From JAABVY01 sp964496505 (GTDB lineage: Bacteria > Zixibacteria > MSB-5A5 > JAABVY01): DNA of 64,000 bases. This document shows positions 1-8,298 of the stretch, piece by piece. Where the stretch lies: positions 20,702 through 84,701 of the forward strand of contig CAZBZV010000007.1 in assembly GCA_964496505.1 (NCBI GenBank), in the 5' to 3' direction. The notes below the pieces were generated by a model. That model was not told the origin of the DNA and ran no database searches. It was given only the letters and a program-made list of their open reading frames with translations. The position numbers and the translations under genes are program-made. Numbering within the stretch: position 1 is the first letter of the stretch; every line of letters starts with the position of its first letter.

Positions 1-1
1 T

Positions 2-697
2 GTCCATCCCGAATTCCGCCAGAAAATTGCCGAGACTCTTTCAAAGCTGATTGATCTTGATTTGAAAATGGCTGACAATTATTTCGAGGCGATGCAATCG
101 ATGCGTCCCTTCGTAAATCTGTCAGGCGCTCTCAGAGGGCTGGCCTCTGACCTTGGAAGAATCGCTAATGATTTCAGGCTGCTTTCCTCGGGACCGCGTA
201 CCGGCCTTCTGGAAATCAATCTTCCTCCTGTTCAACCCGGATCCTCAATTATGCCGGGCAAGGTAAACCCCGTTATGGCGGAAATGCTGAATATGGTCTG
301 TTACCGTGTAATCGGAAATGACCTGACAATCTCCAATGCCGGCGGCGCAGGACAGCTCGACCTGAATGTCATGATGCCTCTGATCGCCGATACACTGGTG
401 GAATCACTTCGCATTCTGACCGGAGGACTGAGATCGTTCAGCGACCGCTGCCTGCAAAATATCACGGCAAACCCGGAGCGATGCAGGGCTTATGCCGAGA
501 ACTCGTTTGCCATGGTAACGGCCTTGAATACGGTGATCGGATACTTGAAAGCCGCGGAAGTCGCCAAGGAATCCGAGAAGACCGGCAAGCCTATTAAGCA
601 GATTGTGGTTGAAAAAGGCTACCTGAAGGAAGAGGAGCTTGATAAATATCTTGCACCCGAGAAGCTGACTGAACCGGGCATCCCGGGCAAGGATTGA
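2..697 (+). CDS. aspA: Aspartate ammonia-lyase, C-terminal part (5' end outside window)
   Basis: This is the last ~231 residues of a fumarase/aspartase-superfamily enzyme; the frame is open from base 2, so the N-terminus lies upstream of the window. The superfamily signature GSSIMPGKVNP is at about visible residue 81 and forms the flexible loop carrying the catalytic Ser. The flanking SGPRTGLLEINLP and CYRVIGNDLTI segments match aspartases better than class II fumarases, so the expected reaction is L-aspartate to fumarate plus ammonium in the cytoplasm. The C-terminal helix (EKGYLKEEELDKYL) is complete. Fumarase remains possible because the loop GKVNP is shared. No downstream operon partner is visible; the gene is followed at once by two palindromic repeats. 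Confidence 0.8.
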   Translation, partial: VHPEFRQKIAETLSKLIDLDLKMADNYFEAMQSMRPFVNLSGALRGLASDLGRIANDFRLLSSGPRTGLLEINLPPVQPGSSIMPGKVNPVMAEMLNMVCYRVIGNDLTISNAGGAGQLDLNVMMPLIADTLVESLRILTGGLRSFSDRCLQNITANPERCRAYAENSFAMVTALNTVIGYLKAAEVAKESEKTGKPIKQIVVEKGYLKEEELDKYLAPEKLTEPGIPGKD

Positions 698-707
698 TAT
701 AAGTTCA

Positions 708-775
708 GTCATTCTGAGCGAAGCGAAGAATCTGTATGAATCAAAAAGATTCTTCAGTCGCTTTGCTCATTCTGA
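708..775. repeat. Long palindromic repeat, GTCATTCTGAGCGAAG type (copy 1)
   Basis: Arm 708-733 begins GTCATTCTGAGCGAAGCGAA and ends AGAATCT. Arm 747-775 begins AGATTCTTC and returns through an imperfect complement (GTCGCTTTGCTC). A second copy is at 28320-28390 and a diverged relative lies inside the element at 63811. It starts 10 bases after the aspA stop but has no U-tract, so it is a repeat rather than a simple terminator. Confidence 0.75.
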
Positions 776-785
776 ATATATCGTT

Positions 786-830
786 CCGTCAGATCCTGAT
801 CCCGTTGAAGACGGGATTGTGTTCTGACGG
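786..830. repeat. Two-stem hairpin repeat with TGAT/TTGTG bulge (copy 1)
   Basis: Outer stem CCGTCAG (786-792) pairs with CTGACGG (824-830). Inner stem ATCCCGT (799-805) pairs with ACGGGAT (811-817). The stems are separated by an asymmetric internal loop (ATCCTG opposite TGTGTT). The same plan with different stem sequences recurs at 58580-58622, 59820-59866 and, inverted, 59888-59932. Confidence 0.65.
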
Positions 831-925
831 TCTAAAGACTGCACAATTATAACACTCATTTTGAAAAAACTGTCAGTTCACATCCCATCTTCGATGAGAA
901 AGGAACTGACAGAATTATCCATTTT

Positions 926-1390
926 TTATTTGGGATATTTTCCGGCAATCTTCATAAAGAAACCATGTATCTTATGAATCGCGCCGGAATCGGGAAGAAA
1001 CATATATGGACAAAATCCGGGTATAACCCGGATTTTTCTTTCCTGCGCCAATTCCATCGCCTCACGGCTGACTGAACCCTGACCGATTCCACGATACAGC
1101 CATACAAGCGGGACACCGGCTTCGATGCAGTCGTTCAATACATTAACTGCAGTTTCCGGTTTGGTCATAATAAGCGCCGCATCAACCGGGGGATCAATAT
1201 CCTTCACATTTGAATAGCACTTAATACCGTTGATCTCTTCAACATTGGGATTAACCGGTACTATATAATATCCTCGTTTTAGAAGATCATTCATCAGGAC
1301 CCGGCTGAATTCCTTCTCTTTGGAGGAGACTCCGGCGAATGCTATGCGCTTCTTTTGCAGAAAATCATCTATCAGCTCTTTTGTACTCAT
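926..1390 (-). CDS. CoA-binding domain protein (YccU-like)
   Basis: A small cytoplasmic protein of ~154 residues consisting of a single Rossmann-type CoA_binding_2 domain. Visible family features are the N-terminal KKRIAFAGVSSKEKEFSR nucleotide-binding strand-loop, VPVNPNVEEINGIKCY, a central PVDAALIMTKPE segment and the C-terminal PGFCPYMF. Members are thought to bind coenzyme A or acyl-CoA; the physiological role is unknown. Start chosen at ATG 1390 (MSTKEL); an in-frame GTG two codons upstream (1396) is also possible because neither has a well-spaced Shine-Dalgarno. It is monocistronic, and the 270-bp AT-rich gap upstream is shared with the divergent efflux operon. Confidence 0.8.
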   Translation of the reverse strand: MSTKELIDDFLQKKRIAFAGVSSKEKEFSRVLMNDLLKRGYYIVPVNPNVEEINGIKCYSNVKDIDPPVDAALIMTKPETAVNVLNDCIEAGVPLVWLYRGIGQGSVSREAMELAQERKIRVIPGFCPYMFLPDSGAIHKIHGFFMKIAGKYPK

Positions 1391-1666
1391 CCTCACTAAA
1401 ATAAGAATTCCAAGCCGTTAAGACAAGCCGCTAATCGCATATTTACACCAAATGAATAACTTTTGTATATCATGTCGAATTTGTAATAATATATACTGCA
1501 AAGGATTATCAGACTCAAGCAGCAAACAGAGGCCACAAACCTGTCCATTTTGCGAAACATCTTGAATAAACAGCCGTAGTTGGGGGTAACGCATATAAAA
1601 ATTGGGCAGTTATATGGATTGCTAATTGACAAATTGAAATAATTCCATAAATATAGGCGAAAATAG

Positions 1667-2920
1667 ATGAGCAGAGAAACCACTCATTCGAGGATCAAAG
1701 ACTACAGGATGGACGAAAAAGAGAATAATCGAAGCAGCAATCCCGAAACTGCTGATCTTTCCGCATTGAAGATCAACAGGTTAAAAGAAGAGAAAATCAA
1801 GCGGCGCAGATGGCCCAAGTTTATTCCATGGATTTTGATAGTGGCTATGCTTGTAGTCGGCTATTTTATCGTGCTGGATAGAATCAAGCAGGGCAAACCG
1901 GTTGATACTACCACAGTCCGCCTGGTTAAGGGCGCGTCTGCCCAGGCCACACTTTCGGCTTCCGGCTATGTCGTTGCCCAGCGTCAGTCGGCGGTTGCCT
2001 CCAAAGGTACCGGCCGTCTGGAGTATTTGGCTGTGGAAGAGGGTGATCGAGTTGAATCGGGAGATGTAATTGCCAGGATCGAAAATGATGATGTGAGAGC
2101 GAATCTTGATCTTGCACGGGCAAATTTGCAGTATGCTATCGCGGACAGCGCTGAAGCCGCTGCCAAATACGAACTAAATCTAAAACTATTCGAGGCCGGT
2201 TCAATTACCGAAGAGGCGCTCCTGACATATAAGGCCCGAAAAGATATGGCTGCTGCAACTGTGGCTGCTCGGCGCGCTCAGGTGCGAAGCGCTGAAATAA
2301 ATCTGGAAAATACATTCATAACCGCCCCCTTCACAGGAAAAGTCATAACAAAAATGGCGGAAATCGGAGATATCGTAGCGCCCATGGCATCATCGGCATC
2401 TTCTCGTGGGGCGGTAGTGGTGCTCGCGGATATGAGTTCGCTTGAGGTCGAGGCTGATGTCTCGGAGGCCAATATACAGAAGGTCAATGTCGGCCAGCCA
2501 TGTGAGATCGTACTGGACGCTTATCCAGAAGTACGCTATCGGGGATCGGTGAAGAACATTGTGCCCACCGCAGACCGTGCCTCGGCAACAATCATGACCC
2601 GAATAGCATTCAACCAACTGGACAGCCTGATCTATCCCGAGATGTCGGCGCGGATTTATTTCATGAGTCCGGATGAGGAGCCGCTTGAGGTCGAGGAGCC
2701 TTCGTTTATAGGAGTCTCCCAGAATGCCATAGTCGAGGAAGACGGCGAAGAGTATGTGTTCCTGATAAAGGGAAATATCGTCGAGAAAACATCTGTCAAA
2801 ACCGGCAAGTCTGTCGGACGCACGGTTGAAGTCCTTGAAGGCCTGCAGGAGGGCGACGAGGTAGTACTTACCCCGCCCAGCGGACTTGAAGACGGCGATA
2901 AAATCGAGATCGGTGAATAG
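1667..2920 (+). CDS. Periplasmic adaptor (membrane fusion protein) of a MacAB-like exporter
   Basis: A 417-residue HlyD/MacA-type membrane fusion protein linking an inner-membrane ABC exporter to the outer envelope. Order of parts: a charged cytoplasmic N-terminus of ~48 residues, one transmembrane helix (~50-70, PWILIVAMLVVGYFIVL), a split lipoyl/barrel-sandwich domain (ASGYVVAQRQSAVASKGTG, then APFTGKVITKMAEIGDIV), an alpha-helical hairpin between them, a beta-barrel (EADVSEANIQKVNVGQ) and a membrane-proximal domain ending GLEDGDKIEIGE. AGGCGA lies 6 bases before the chosen ATG; ATG 1709 is an alternative. A TTGACA at 1626-1631 could be the -35 element but would leave a very short leader. 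It is followed 30 bases later by the ATPase, so this is the first gene of a four-gene operon. Confidence 0.87.
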   Translation: MSRETTHSRIKDYRMDEKENNRSSNPETADLSALKINRLKEEKIKRRRWPKFIPWILIVAMLVVGYFIVLDRIKQGKPVDTTTVRLVKGASAQATLSASGYVVAQRQSAVASKGTGRLEYLAVEEGDRVESGDVIARIENDDVRANLDLARANLQYAIADSAEAAAKYELNLKLFEAGSITEEALLTYKARKDMAAATVAARRAQVRSAEINLENTFITAPFTGKVITKMAEIGDIVAPMASSASSRGAVVVLADMSSLEVEADVSEANIQKVNVGQPCEIVLDAYPEVRYRGSVKNIVPTADRASATIMTRIAFNQLDSLIYPEMSARIYFMSPDEEPLEVEEPSFIGVSQNAIVEEDGEEYVFLIKGNIVEKTSVKTGKSVGRTVEVLEGLQEGDEVVLTPPSGLEDGDKIEIGE

Positions 2921-2950
2921 GAAAAAAATCATTGAAGATAGAGTGGAGAT

Positions 2951-3625
2951 ATGGCAGGATACATAGTTAAAATAACAAATCTATACAAAGAATATATTCG
3001 GGATGATATGCGCATCCCGGTGCTTTATAACATCAACCTGGATGTTCCCACCGGCGAGTTTCTGGCGTTGATGGGACCTTCCGGCTCGGGAAAAACTACG
3101 CTGCTGAATCTGATAGCCGGAATCGACCGCCCCACCAAAGGCGACCTGTCGGTAGCCGGAGAATCGGTGGCAAACCTGACCGAGGGGCAGTTAGCCCAGT
3201 GGAGGGCGAATCATATCGGATTTATCTTCCAGTTCTATAACCTTATTCCGGTCTTGACAGCCTTCGATAATGTGGAACTTCCTCTTCTCCTGACCAGTCT
3301 CAGTAAACGGGAACGCCGTAAACATGTGGAAACGGCCCTTTCGATCGTTGGGCTGGCCGACAGGATGAATCATTATCCCCGCCAGCTTTCCGGGGGCCAG
3401 GAACAGCGGGTGGCAATCGCCCGCGCGCTGGTAACCGACCCCTCGATTCTCCTGGCTGATGAGCCGACCGGAGACCTGGACCGGCAATCTGCGGAATCGA
3501 TTATGACTCTTCTAAGCCGTCTCAACAGCGAATTCAACAAGACTATTATCATGGTTACCCATGATCCTCGCGCGGCTGAATCGGCCAAGGTGGTCCGGCA
3601 CCTTGATAAAGGGGAGCTTACATAA
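2951..3625 (+). CDS. ABC transporter ATP-binding protein (LolD/MacB type)
   Basis: A 224-residue ATPase subunit of a type VII (MacB/LolD) ABC system. Walker A GPSGSGKTT is at ~42-50, the Q-loop lies in FIFQFYNLIP, the signature is LSGGQEQRVAIARAL (~146-160), Walker B is LLADEPTGDLD (~167-177) and the switch His is in MVTHD. The signature has E where QQ is usual (GQEQR), which should not affect function. It powers the two permeases that follow; GTGGAG precedes the ATG. Systems of this kind export lipoproteins, peptides or macrolides by mechanotransmission; the substrate cannot be told from sequence. Confidence 0.92.
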   Translation: MAGYIVKITNLYKEYIRDDMRIPVLYNINLDVPTGEFLALMGPSGSGKTTLLNLIAGIDRPTKGDLSVAGESVANLTEGQLAQWRANHIGFIFQFYNLIPVLTAFDNVELPLLLTSLSKRERRKHVETALSIVGLADRMNHYPRQLSGGQEQRVAIARALVTDPSILLADEPTGDLDRQSAESIMTLLSRLNSEFNKTIIMVTHDPRAAESAKVVRHLDKGELT

Positions 3626-3626
3626 A

Positions 3627-4793
3627 ATGAAACTGCTGAAGCTTATAGTAAAAAACGCTTTCCGGCACAGGCTGCGCACGATCCTGACTATTCTGGGCCT
3701 GGCGATAACGATCATGTCGTTCGGCATTGTGCGCAATATCCTCGAGGTTTTCAGTTTCTCCGAGGATGACCTGATTCCCGGACATCTAATCACCCGGCAT
3801 AAAACTTCTCAAATGCAACTTTTGCCGTATTCACATCTTGAAAAGATGAGGAAGGTAGAAGGAGTCAAAGCTGTCACTTATGGCTTGTTCATGGGAACAC
3901 GTTATGGTGATGATCCCGAAGAATTCTTCGCCCGCATGGCTATAGATCCATACAATTTTTATAAAATAAGATCTGATTGGAAGGTATCTGAGGAAGACAT
4001 AAAAGATTTCAAGGCGAAAAAAAACGGAGCATTGATTACTCCGGCTCTAGCATTGAGCAAGGGCTGGAAAGAAGGGGATGTTATTACCGTCGGCTCTGAT
4101 TATTTTGAGGGTGTAAGTCTGGATGTGGAAATTGTAGGACAGCTTGAATTTAAGAACGAGCAAAACCAACAATTAGAATTTATGTTTATCAGAGGCGATC
4201 AATTCCGAAGGGCACTTGGGCAAGTAATATCTCCGGAGATGGAACATCAGGTAATGTGGATAGAGCTTCTGGCTGATCCTCCGGAGGAAGCTACCGAAAT
4301 CGCCGCGCGAGTGGACTCACTATTCATGAACAGTGATATGGAAACCAAAACCGAGCCTGTTAATGCCTATGCTACCGCACAGGTGGAGCGATTCAGGACG
4401 ATTATAACCGCTCTTCAGGTCAGCTCCTATCTGATGATTGGCGTAATTCTGCTCGTGCTTTTGAATACAATGTCCATGGTAGCCCGCGAAAGGATTAATG
4501 AAAATGCTGTGCTAAAGACACTTGGATTCCGGGGCAAGCACTTGGTCATACTCAACTTTGGGGAGTCAATGTTTGTAGCTCTTATAGGCGCAGTAGTGGG
4601 AGCAGCATTAATCTGGCCGGGTATTAAGCTCTTCAAAACCTTGATGCCGTTCCTGCAGCAGGTAAAATTCGAATGGATAACGGTTGTGTGGGTGATTCCG
4701 GCAATGATCATTGTGGGTATCCTGGCATCACTGGTGCCGGTAATCAAGGCGACCAATACTTCAATCGTGGACGGTCTCAGAACGCTTGAATAG
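3627..4793 (+). CDS. ABC transporter permease, MacB/FtsX family (first of two)
   Basis: A 388-residue FtsX-like permease: one N-terminal membrane helix (RTILTILGLAITIMSFGIV), a large periplasmic MacB_PCD-type domain (~45-270) and three C-terminal helices (SSYLMIGVILLVLLNTMSM; LIGAVVGAALIWPG; VVWVIPAMIIVGILASLVPVI), ending in the family's P-x-x-K-A-T turn. Start chosen at ATG 3627 because GGGGAG (3611-3616) lies 10 bases upstream; the frame is open further upstream inside the ATPase gene. It begins one base after the ATPase stop, implying translational coupling. It should pair with the second permease as a heterodimer. Confidence 0.9.
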   Translation: MKLLKLIVKNAFRHRLRTILTILGLAITIMSFGIVRNILEVFSFSEDDLIPGHLITRHKTSQMQLLPYSHLEKMRKVEGVKAVTYGLFMGTRYGDDPEEFFARMAIDPYNFYKIRSDWKVSEEDIKDFKAKKNGALITPALALSKGWKEGDVITVGSDYFEGVSLDVEIVGQLEFKNEQNQQLEFMFIRGDQFRRALGQVISPEMEHQVMWIELLADPPEEATEIAARVDSLFMNSDMETKTEPVNAYATAQVERFRTIITALQVSSYLMIGVILLVLLNTMSMVARERINENAVLKTLGFRGKHLVILNFGESMFVALIGAVVGAALIWPGIKLFKTLMPFLQQVKFEWITVVWVIPAMIIVGILASLVPVIKATNTSIVDGLRTLE

Positions 4794-4812
4794 ATAAGGG
4801 ATTTGAATAGAT

Positions 4813-6381
4813 ATGGAAGAAAACAAAAAACCGCGGAGCATATTTGTCCTGGGATGGATTATAGTAATCCTGGGCGTTCTCTTCATCCTCCTCTCGGCCT
4901 TTCTGATTCTTGGCAAGACAGTCCTTTCTGAAGAGGTCGAACTCTGGATCAATCAGTATTTCGATTTCGAGGCTTTTACGCTGCTTATCGTACTGATGGT
5001 CTTCAGATCGCTCTATCATCTGGTCATGGGCATAGCGCTCCTGAAAGGCCAGAACTGGGGACGGCTGTGGTTTTTGTGGCTGATGCTGATTGAAACCGGT
5101 CTGGGACTTCTCGATCCCGATCTGGTGGATGTCGGGAGGGCATTGATTTTCCTCGTCTTTCTCTATTTCCTGACCAGGCCGGGTATCACCTATTATCTCG
5201 GCAAAGTTACCGTACCGGTGAAATATACTTTCAAGAGCCTTTTTTCAAGGCCGCTGACCACCGTATTGACTATCCTCGGCATCAGCCTCGTATCATTTAT
5301 GTTTTGCGGTGTTCTGATGCTTGCCAATGGTATCGCCAAAGTGCTGGTAGCTACCGGCGAGGATGATAATGTCGTTTTTATGGAGGAGGATAAATTTAAC
5401 GAAGTCCAGAGCATGCTGAGCCCTGAGGAAGTAGATAAAATCGAAAATCTGGGCTATTTCACATTCGATGAGGAATTCGGCGAGCAGCTTCTTTCACCTG
5501 AACTTGTGGCAAGCATAACTCTTCCCGACATAAACGATACGACCAAAGATAAAAACGTAACCATGCGAGGCACCAATGAAATCGCACCGCGTCTGAGACG
5601 AAATTTCCGAATGGTCGAGGGCGAGATGTATGAGATGGGTCTTCCGAATTGCATAGTCGGTAAATCCCTCACCAAGCGCATGGCCAACTGCAATATCGGA
5701 GATTCCGTCAATGTGGCCGGAGATTACTTCAAAGTGATCGGAGTGTTCGAAACCGGCGGGACAATGTACGATTCGGAAATCTGGACAGATCTCTTCAGCC
5801 TGCGCGACAGCTACAACCGCCAGGGCGTGGGCGGATCGATTGTCCTGGGACGTCTTGAGGATCGCAATGATATGGCTGCCCTGAAAAAAGAACTGGACGA
5901 AAATCCCGACCTGGAAGTAAAAGCTTTCATTGAAAAGGATTACTATAAAACCCAGTCGGAAAATACCACCGGTTTTCTGAAATATCTGGGGATGTTTATC
6001 TGTATCGTATTCGCCCTGGGCGCTACTATCGGCGCCATGATTACCATGTACTCGGCGGTTGCCAACCGCACAAACGAAATCGCTACCATGAGATCGCTGG
6101 GATTTCAGGGCGAGGGCATCCAGGCCGCATTTCTGATTGAATCCATGATGATCGGTGCGCTTGGCGCGGTCATCGGTATAGCTGTAGCTTCGGTTCTATC
6201 CACGATGGAAATCCAGATGTTTTCCACGGTCAACTTCTTCGGTGAATTTTACCTGAAGATGACCCTGACACTTCTAACCGTGCTGTACACTTTCATATTC
6301 GCGATCTCAATGGGTTTCGTGGGAGGAGTCTTCCCCTCCATCAAAGCCACCCGAATGAAAATTGTCGATGCTTTCAGATAA
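4813..6381 (+). CDS. ABC transporter permease with extra N-terminal membrane domain
   Basis: A 522-residue protein. The C-terminal ~385 residues (from KYTFKSLFSRPLTTVLTILGISLVSFMFCGV) form a standard MacB/FtsX permease with a periplasmic domain and three final helices. The first ~130 residues are extra: about four hydrophobic helices (FVLGWIIVILGVLFILLSAFLIL; LLIVLMVFRSLYHLVMGIALL; a helix in LWFLWLMLIETGLGLL; ALIFLVFLYFLT) with a KGQNWGRLW loop like small four-helix membrane proteins of unknown function. The fusion is unusual for this family. It is last in the operon, 19 bases after the first permease, and converges with the GYD-domain gene. Confidence 0.88.
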   Translation: MEENKKPRSIFVLGWIIVILGVLFILLSAFLILGKTVLSEEVELWINQYFDFEAFTLLIVLMVFRSLYHLVMGIALLKGQNWGRLWFLWLMLIETGLGLLDPDLVDVGRALIFLVFLYFLTRPGITYYLGKVTVPVKYTFKSLFSRPLTTVLTILGISLVSFMFCGVLMLANGIAKVLVATGEDDNVVFMEEDKFNEVQSMLSPEEVDKIENLGYFTFDEEFGEQLLSPELVASITLPDINDTTKDKNVTMRGTNEIAPRLRRNFRMVEGEMYEMGLPNCIVGKSLTKRMANCNIGDSVNVAGDYFKVIGVFETGGTMYDSEIWTDLFSLRDSYNRQGVGGSIVLGRLEDRNDMAALKKELDENPDLEVKAFIEKDYYKTQSENTTGFLKYLGMFICIVFALGATIGAMITMYSAVANRTNEIATMRSLGFQGEGIQAAFLIESMMIGALGAVIGIAVASVLSTMEIQMFSTVNFFGEFYLKMTLTLLTVLYTFIFAISMGFVGGVFPSIKATRMKIVDAFR

Positions 6382-6410
6382 TTCGCATTCCGGCGGATAT
6401 CTCAGTACAG

Positions 6411-6707
6411 CTAAAGATCCTCCACCAGCTCCAGAAACTTGTTATAGGGTATTGCGCTCCAGCTCTCAGAACGCTCTGCGCCAAAAGCCAGGGAGATCAT
6501 AGAGACCTTGGCAGCCTCTTCCTCATTGGCAGCTTCATAGATATCCAGAAAATCAAACGGGCCAAGTACTGCATAATGACCGAGAAACTTGACACTGGGG
6601 CATTTTTCCCTGACCTTATTGAGCCATTCTCTGCCGACAGCGGCGCGATCCTTCATCTTGCGGCTGATTTCCGGCGGCAATTTTGTCATAAGTACATATG
6701 TAGGCAT
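6411..6707 (-). CDS. GYD domain protein
   Basis: A 98-residue cytoplasmic protein matching the GYD family (MPTYVLMTKLPPEI start; KFLGHYAVLGPFDFLDIYEA core, then an A-F-G-A segment). These proteins have a ferredoxin-like alpha/beta fold and unknown biochemical function. The start at 6707 is strongly supported by AAAGGAGG (6720-6713) five bases upstream; the frame is open for 34 more codons upstream but those cross the terminator region and were left out. It is probably transcribed alone, because a terminator separates it from the regulator gene upstream. Confidence 0.85.
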   Translation of the reverse strand: MPTYVLMTKLPPEISRKMKDRAAVGREWLNKVREKCPSVKFLGHYAVLGPFDFLDIYEAANEEEAAKVSMISLAFGAERSESWSAIPYNKFLELVEDL

Positions 6708-6764
6708 TGGGGCCTCCTTTCGTTTTGCATTAATTATAAGCACGTTCCGGCTTAATGCAAGCTC

Positions 6765-6797
6765 AAAAAAAGAGACCGCCTGAATTAGGCGGTCTCT
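6765..6797 (-). terminator. Rho-independent terminator of the envelope operon
   Basis: GAGACCGCC (6772-6780) pairs perfectly with GGCGGTCTC (6788-6796) around a 7-base loop. Read on the minus strand, the hairpin is followed by seven U residues (6771-6765). It lies 29 bases after the response-regulator stop and should end the operon that starts at 13614. Confidence 0.9.
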
Positions 6798-6825
6798 TAT
6801 CAATATCAAAGGCGGTGATTCAGCG

Positions 6826-7257
6826 TTACTTTTTTATCGCGGATTCGACTTTGCTGGTTAGCTCATGAGCGCGGTAAGGCTTCATAAGAACATCGCAAAA
6901 TCCTTTTTGGAGCAAACTGTCGGTATCACCTTCGAGAGAATGACCGGTCGAGATCATGACCCGTGCCTCTGGAAATTCCTCTCTCAGTTTTTCCATTGTC
7001 TGCATACCGTCCATACCCGGCATACTCATGTCGAGTATAGTTATATCAATCTCATCGTGACTTTGCCTTTGCGCCAGGATAGCCTCGGCGCCATCGCAGG
7101 CGAGAATCACATTGTAACCGGATTTTTCCAGTATCCTGGTCCCAAGCTGCCTGATTATCTCCTCGTCATCGACAAGCAAAACCGTGCCGGCCGATTCCGA
7201 ATCAGATTTTTGCGGCATAGCTTCCCAATCCGACTGTCCGGTCGAATGTTCTTTCAT
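6826..7257 (-). CDS. Single-domain response regulator (CheY-like)
   Basis: A 143-residue receiver-only protein. After a ~24-residue polar N-terminal extension come the acidic pair D30-D31 (LLVDDEE), the phosphoacceptor D76 (ITILDMSMPGMDG), the conserved T104 (ISTGH) and K126 (MKPY). All residues needed for phosphorylation are present and there is no output domain, so it should act by protein contact or in a phosphorelay. It begins 12 bases after the stop of the PorV-like gene, as the last gene of the TonB-receptor operon, an odd place for a cytoplasmic signalling protein. No cognate kinase is adjacent; the nearest is at 14955. Confidence 0.9.
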   Translation of the reverse strand: MKEHSTGQSDWEAMPQKSDSESAGTVLLVDDEEIIRQLGTRILEKSGYNVILACDGAEAILAQRQSHDEIDITILDMSMPGMDGMQTMEKLREEFPEARVMISTGHSLEGDTDSLLQKGFCDVLMKPYRAHELTSKVESAIKK

Positions 7258-7269
7258 ACAAGCCCCATT

Positions 7270-8280
7270 CTAAAACTTCAAACTGACCGAGAAGCGATGC
7301 GTCGACTGCAGACGGCCGAAATCGCCCCAGGCATAATCGAATTCAAGATCTGTAGAAGGCGTGGGATTCAGTCTCAATCCACCACCCAGAGTCAGGCCTT
7401 CTTCCACATAATTGAATTTATATCCGCCTCTCAAAAGAAACATATCATTCCAGCCGTACTCACTGCCCAGCGAAAACTGGCCGATATTATCGTTCGGGTC
7501 CCTGGCTTCAGCCGAAACTGTCCAGCGGCTCTGACGGCTGTCCATAACATCATAAGCCAGACCGATCCTGAACATCAACGGCAGATCATAGCTGTCGGTA
7601 CTGTACTCGTACTGAAATTCATCCCGGTTTGGATTATCCGAATCGGGATTGAGAGCCTGATCCAGCTCATTGCCGTCAAAGCTCATATCCGGTCCCAGAT
7701 TGGATATACTCATGCCCATACGAAGAGATTTGAATCCGGTGTAGAGCATGGTACCCAGATCGAAGCAGAATCCCTTGGAGCGCTGCTCGGAAATCTGCTC
7801 ACTGACATACTTGAAATTAAGGCCAAATACAAAGCGATCAGTCAGCCTCTTGGAAATTCCTGCTGAAAGCGCAAAGCTGTTAGCATCAAATGTAATCCCG
7901 GTGCCGTTCGGATCCTCTACCGTCGTGATTTCCATCTCGCCAACACTCAGGACTGTCATACCGAAACCAATCGACATATCGCTCTTCCAGGGATAGGCGA
8001 AGGCCAGATGACTCACACTGACATCGTCTATCCAGTCCACGGTGGTAAAAGCCAGCTCCGTTTTTTCGATATTTGCCAGTGCGGCCGGATTCCAGTAAAT
8101 ACCGTAAGCATCATCAACCACGGCTGTTGCGGCTTCACCCAAAGCTGTATAACGTGCGCCGAGGCCTATCTTGAGAAACTGAGCTCCAGCAGTTCCGACT
8201 TTGGAGAACTCATCGGCCGAGGCGGTCGCCAGGCCGATTACCAGAGCCAAAACCGTAATTATGAATATTTTCTTAAACAT
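7270..8280 (-). CDS. PorV/PorQ family outer-membrane protein
   Basis: A 336-residue protein with a signal peptide (MFKKIFIITVLALVIGLATASA) and an outer-membrane beta-barrel of the PorV/PorQ (formerly UPF0164) type. Family marks are GTAGAQFLKIGLGARYTALGEAATAVVDDAYGIYWNPAALA near the N-terminus and a C-terminal strand ending in aromatic-x-aromatic (THRFSVSLKF). PorV is the shuttle of the type IX secretion system that receives CTD-bearing cargo; here it sits 18 bases downstream of exactly such a cargo gene, supporting that role. GGAGC precedes the ATG. Other T9SS genes are not in the window. Confidence 0.86.
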   Translation of the reverse strand: MFKKIFIITVLALVIGLATASADEFSKVGTAGAQFLKIGLGARYTALGEAATAVVDDAYGIYWNPAALANIEKTELAFTTVDWIDDVSVSHLAFAYPWKSDMSIGFGMTVLSVGEMEITTVEDPNGTGITFDANSFALSAGISKRLTDRFVFGLNFKYVSEQISEQRSKGFCFDLGTMLYTGFKSLRMGMSISNLGPDMSFDGNELDQALNPDSDNPNRDEFQYEYSTDSYDLPLMFRIGLAYDVMDSRQSRWTVSAEARDPNDNIGQFSLGSEYGWNDMFLLRGGYKFNYVEEGLTLGGGLRLNPTPSTDLEFDYAWGDFGRLQSTHRFSVSLKF

Positions 8281-8298
8281 ACTTTTGCTCCTGCCTGG

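Noticed and set aside
1396..1683. 95-residue minus-strand ORF in the gap before the exporter operon
   Set aside because: AT-rich, no SD, composition like translated intergenic DNA, and it overlaps the start of the adaptor gene.
6865..7866. 333-residue plus-strand ORF opposite the response regulator and PorV-like genes
   Set aside because: Antisense to two well-supported genes; no recognisable domain and no SD.
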